Both the position numbers and the translations under genes were made by a program. Shown here in pieces: positions 63,501 through 64,000 of a stretch of DNA of 64,000 bases. Source of the stretch: Burkholderia paludis (GTDB lineage Bacteria > Pseudomonadota > Gammaproteobacteria > Burkholderiales > Burkholderiaceae). Location: NCBI RefSeq assembly GCF_000732615.1, contig NZ_JPGL01000011.1:165096-229095 (forward strand), given 5' to 3'. Every line of letters begins with the position of its first letter. Positions within the stretch are counted from its first letter, which is position 1. The notes under the pieces were generated by a model, which did not search any database, had not been told where the DNA came from, and worked only from the letters and a program-made list of their open reading frames with translations.

Positions 63501-64000
63501 ATGGTGCCGATCGCTGCACAGCCGACGACGACCACGCTGCAGGTGTCCGGGACGGGCAGCACGCTGAACCTTCAGGCTTCGGTGAGTGCGCCGGCGGGCT
63601 CGCCCGCGATGCCGGGCGGGACGGTGACGTTCTATAACGGCAGCACGGTGCTGGGCACGGCCACGCTGGTCAATGGCGCGGCGAGCCTTGCGTATGACGG
63701 CACGGTGGCGGCGGCGCCCCTGAGTGCGGTCTACGGCGGGGATACCAATAGCGCGACGAGCAGCAGTGCCGTTACGGGTTCATCGAGTCAACCCGCTACG
63801 CAATCGCCGACCTCGACGACGCTGACGGCGTCGGCCACGAACGTGACGCAGGATACGGCGGTGACGCTGACGGCGAACGTGGCGGGGGCGGCGCCCAGCG
63901 GGCTGGTGACGTTCTTCAGCGGTATGACGCTGCTGGGCACGGCTACCGTGGTCGACGGCGTGGCGACGCTGGTGACGGACTGCCTGCCGGCGGGTGCGGA
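60576..64000 (+). CDS. Large YD-repeat (Rhs-like) protein with tandem bacterial Ig-like domains, 3' end outside window
   Basis: 1141 codons to the window edge with no stop. The start ATG is at 60576, 4-8 nt after GGAACACG. No clear signal peptide. Residues 60-770 carry many YD-type repeats (YSYDSNNLLTQVTDASGEAL, YRYDANGQLIQASSG, YVYDGLGRVVSTSAP, MYDEAGRKIADIDPTGALTEYTY) that form a shell in Rhs/tc toxins. From about residue 790 come at least four Ig-like domains (VTFFNGSTVLGSAVM, VTFYNGTTMLGTATL, VTFYNGSTVLGTATL, VTFFSGMTLLGTATV). A toxin tip, if any, lies beyond the window. Confidence 0.85.
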   Translation, partial: MVAIVSGNNLGLNLGSLAVLGSNGKIGNAVQGRSGESAYVNVSNGNLVLQDNDALLMGLGLDISDLRTYNSQGSANFTNGDGWQTGLYKSVVRQSDGTLERTDSDGSTSIYAWDATSQCYVETTSAGSALSTISVNADGTLTWTNGSTGTTETYEGSGAGLLLSSTDTDGNTLAYSYDSNNLLTQVTDASGEALNFTYAGQNLVQLSTTLASGQTINEISYGYDAQNRLTSVSVNLDPTGTVPTGADAQASYVTTYSYDGPSDRIAGVQQSDGTSLAFTYVLSDGQYKVASVTDGLGNTTSFSYDSDSGTTSVTDPLDCTSVYRYDANGQLIQASSGVTAANAEGLTQAYYTYNDLGDVTGITDGAGHTVSMQYDDRGNLVSQVDAAGDTRTLTYNAANQVLTSTVYANAASGLEAASDPQTTRYVYSATQPTQLRFVIAPQGNVTEYRYSTNGLRTSTIAYTGSTYDVSAFGQTQVPTESQLEQWQAAQDLTQTERTDYTYDFRGQLQTSTTYANIGSNGVGVTSGEQATHYVYDQSGRLLQTVSPAGSVTQYVYDGLGRVVSTSAPSLDGTTPNVTLTRYDDVSGTTTVTLANGLSTVSSYDRAGHLVSVTQLSATSSALGTTRYWYDDDGRLVMTQDPTGARQWTMYDEAGRKIADIDPTGALTEYTYNASGLLAQSIAYDTPVDTSALVDASGAPLTAWTTDANWPTGGPAAELAAIRPAATSQDQHTWYFYDDADRLTWEVDPQGRVTQTTYDGESHVLSVTQLANPIDVSQLADAADVSFASQTAPWLTVTTSGSSALGEPVTLQANVSGGDGGEVTFFNGSTVLGSAVMTNGTASFTTSALPVGVNNISVVYSGDASHPSGVSAVAQATVTGAATNIALNVQSQGASRYSEAVWGNPVTLSAAVTDQGQGLPVASGQVTFYNGTTMLGTATLVNGLALLTVSSLPVGTVDIEAVYAGDATHVGSNTEQMVPIAAQPTTTTLQVSGTGSTLNLQASVSAPAGSPAMPGGTVTFYNGSTVLGTATLVNGAASLAYDGTVAAAPLSAVYGGDTNSATSSSAVTGSSSQPATQSPTSTTLTASATNVTQDTAVTLTANVAGAAPSGLVTFFSGMTLLGTATVVDGVATLVTDCLPAGA
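63041..63960 (+). repeat. DNA-level repeats of the Ig-like module
   Basis: The stretch beginning ACGTTCT(T/A)C recurs at 63042, 63351, 63627 and 63909, i.e. periods of 309, 276 and 282 bp. Copies 2 and 3 share GGGCACGGCCACGCT and TCAATGG nearly unchanged, so the modules are recent duplicates. Such repeats can change number by recombination. Confidence 0.75.

Noticed and set aside
63041..63960. Mobile-element repeats at the right edge
   Set aside because: The 276-309 bp periods follow the Ig-like protein modules in frame, so they are domain duplications.
1..64000. tRNA, rRNA or riboswitch genes
   Set aside because: I looked for tRNA arms with CCA-type ends, rRNA stretches and known riboswitch cores and saw none that I can support by eye.

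Overview
The window looks like a GC-rich chromosomal segment of a Burkholderiaceae bacterium, most likely Burkholderia sensu lato. That is an inference from codon bias, the many LysR/MocR regulators, the IS3 and IS256 remnants and the protein families; no rRNA or tRNA gene is present to test it. Two kinds of sequence alternate. From 1 to about 26.4 kb is a patchwork of metabolic and regulatory genes with decayed mobile DNA. From 26.7 to 60.2 kb is a coherent locus built around a flagellar-type export apparatus.

Region 1 (1-26.4 kb). It starts with the tail of a TonB-like protein. Divergent enzyme/regulator pairs follow: FMN alpha-hydroxy-acid oxidase/LysR, SDR/LysR twice, and MocR regulator/arylamine N-acetyltransferase with a perfect 9+9 bp palindrome between them. 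There is also an MHS-type permease, secreted or lipoprotein hydrolases, a chloramphenicol-phosphotransferase-like kinase and several unrecognised small genes. Debris is common: a frameshifted ABC ATPase remnant, a truncated IS256 transposase, an orphan IS3 OrfA, a decayed IS3 OrfB, a truncated GNAT gene, and a short interspersed repeat that I find in at least three gene gaps. Inside this debris (22.0-24.5 kb) lies an intact compact three-ORF unit. Its last product joins a LamG lectin-like domain, a beta-rich region, a hydrophobic segment and a C-terminal caspase-like (clan CD) domain.

Region 2 (26.7-47.99 kb). Twenty-five tightly packed plus-strand genes form one apparent operon: fliQ fliR flhB flhA flgF flgG flgA flgH flgI flgB flgC fliE fliF [fliG position] fliH fliI fliJ [fliK position] flgD flgE [fliM position] fliN fliO fliP fliA. 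The export gate, rod, L/P rings, hook cap, hook and sigma-28 are present. Filament, hook-filament junction, cap, stator (MotAB), FlgJ, FlhF/FlhG and chemotaxis genes are absent from the window. The fliG-position product is only 211 aa and lacks a recognisable torque domain. The fliM-position product lacks the usual N-terminal CheY-binding motif. Together these suggest a hook-basal-body machine specialised for secretion rather than rotation, or one completed by genes elsewhere.

Region 3 (47.98-60.2 kb). Next come a TPR protein and a two-lobed glycosyltransferase on the plus strand. A ten-gene minus-strand run converges on them: JmjC-like cupin hydroxylase, ATP-grasp ligase, a 98-aa peptide with a Gly/Glu/Asp/Ser repeat tail, a phosphoribosyltransferase-PQQ-propeller fusion, an unknown 384-aa protein, an exported alpha/beta hydrolase, a TPR protein, an unknown 143-aa protein, an FkbM methyltransferase and an NlpC/P60-like lipoprotein. 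The cupin, ATP-grasp and peptide genes resemble a ribosomally made, post-translationally modified peptide (RiPP) pathway. I do not recognise this combination as a described system.

Region 4 (60.6-64.0 kb). A large YD-repeat (Rhs-like) surface protein with tandem bacterial Ig-like domains runs off the right edge.
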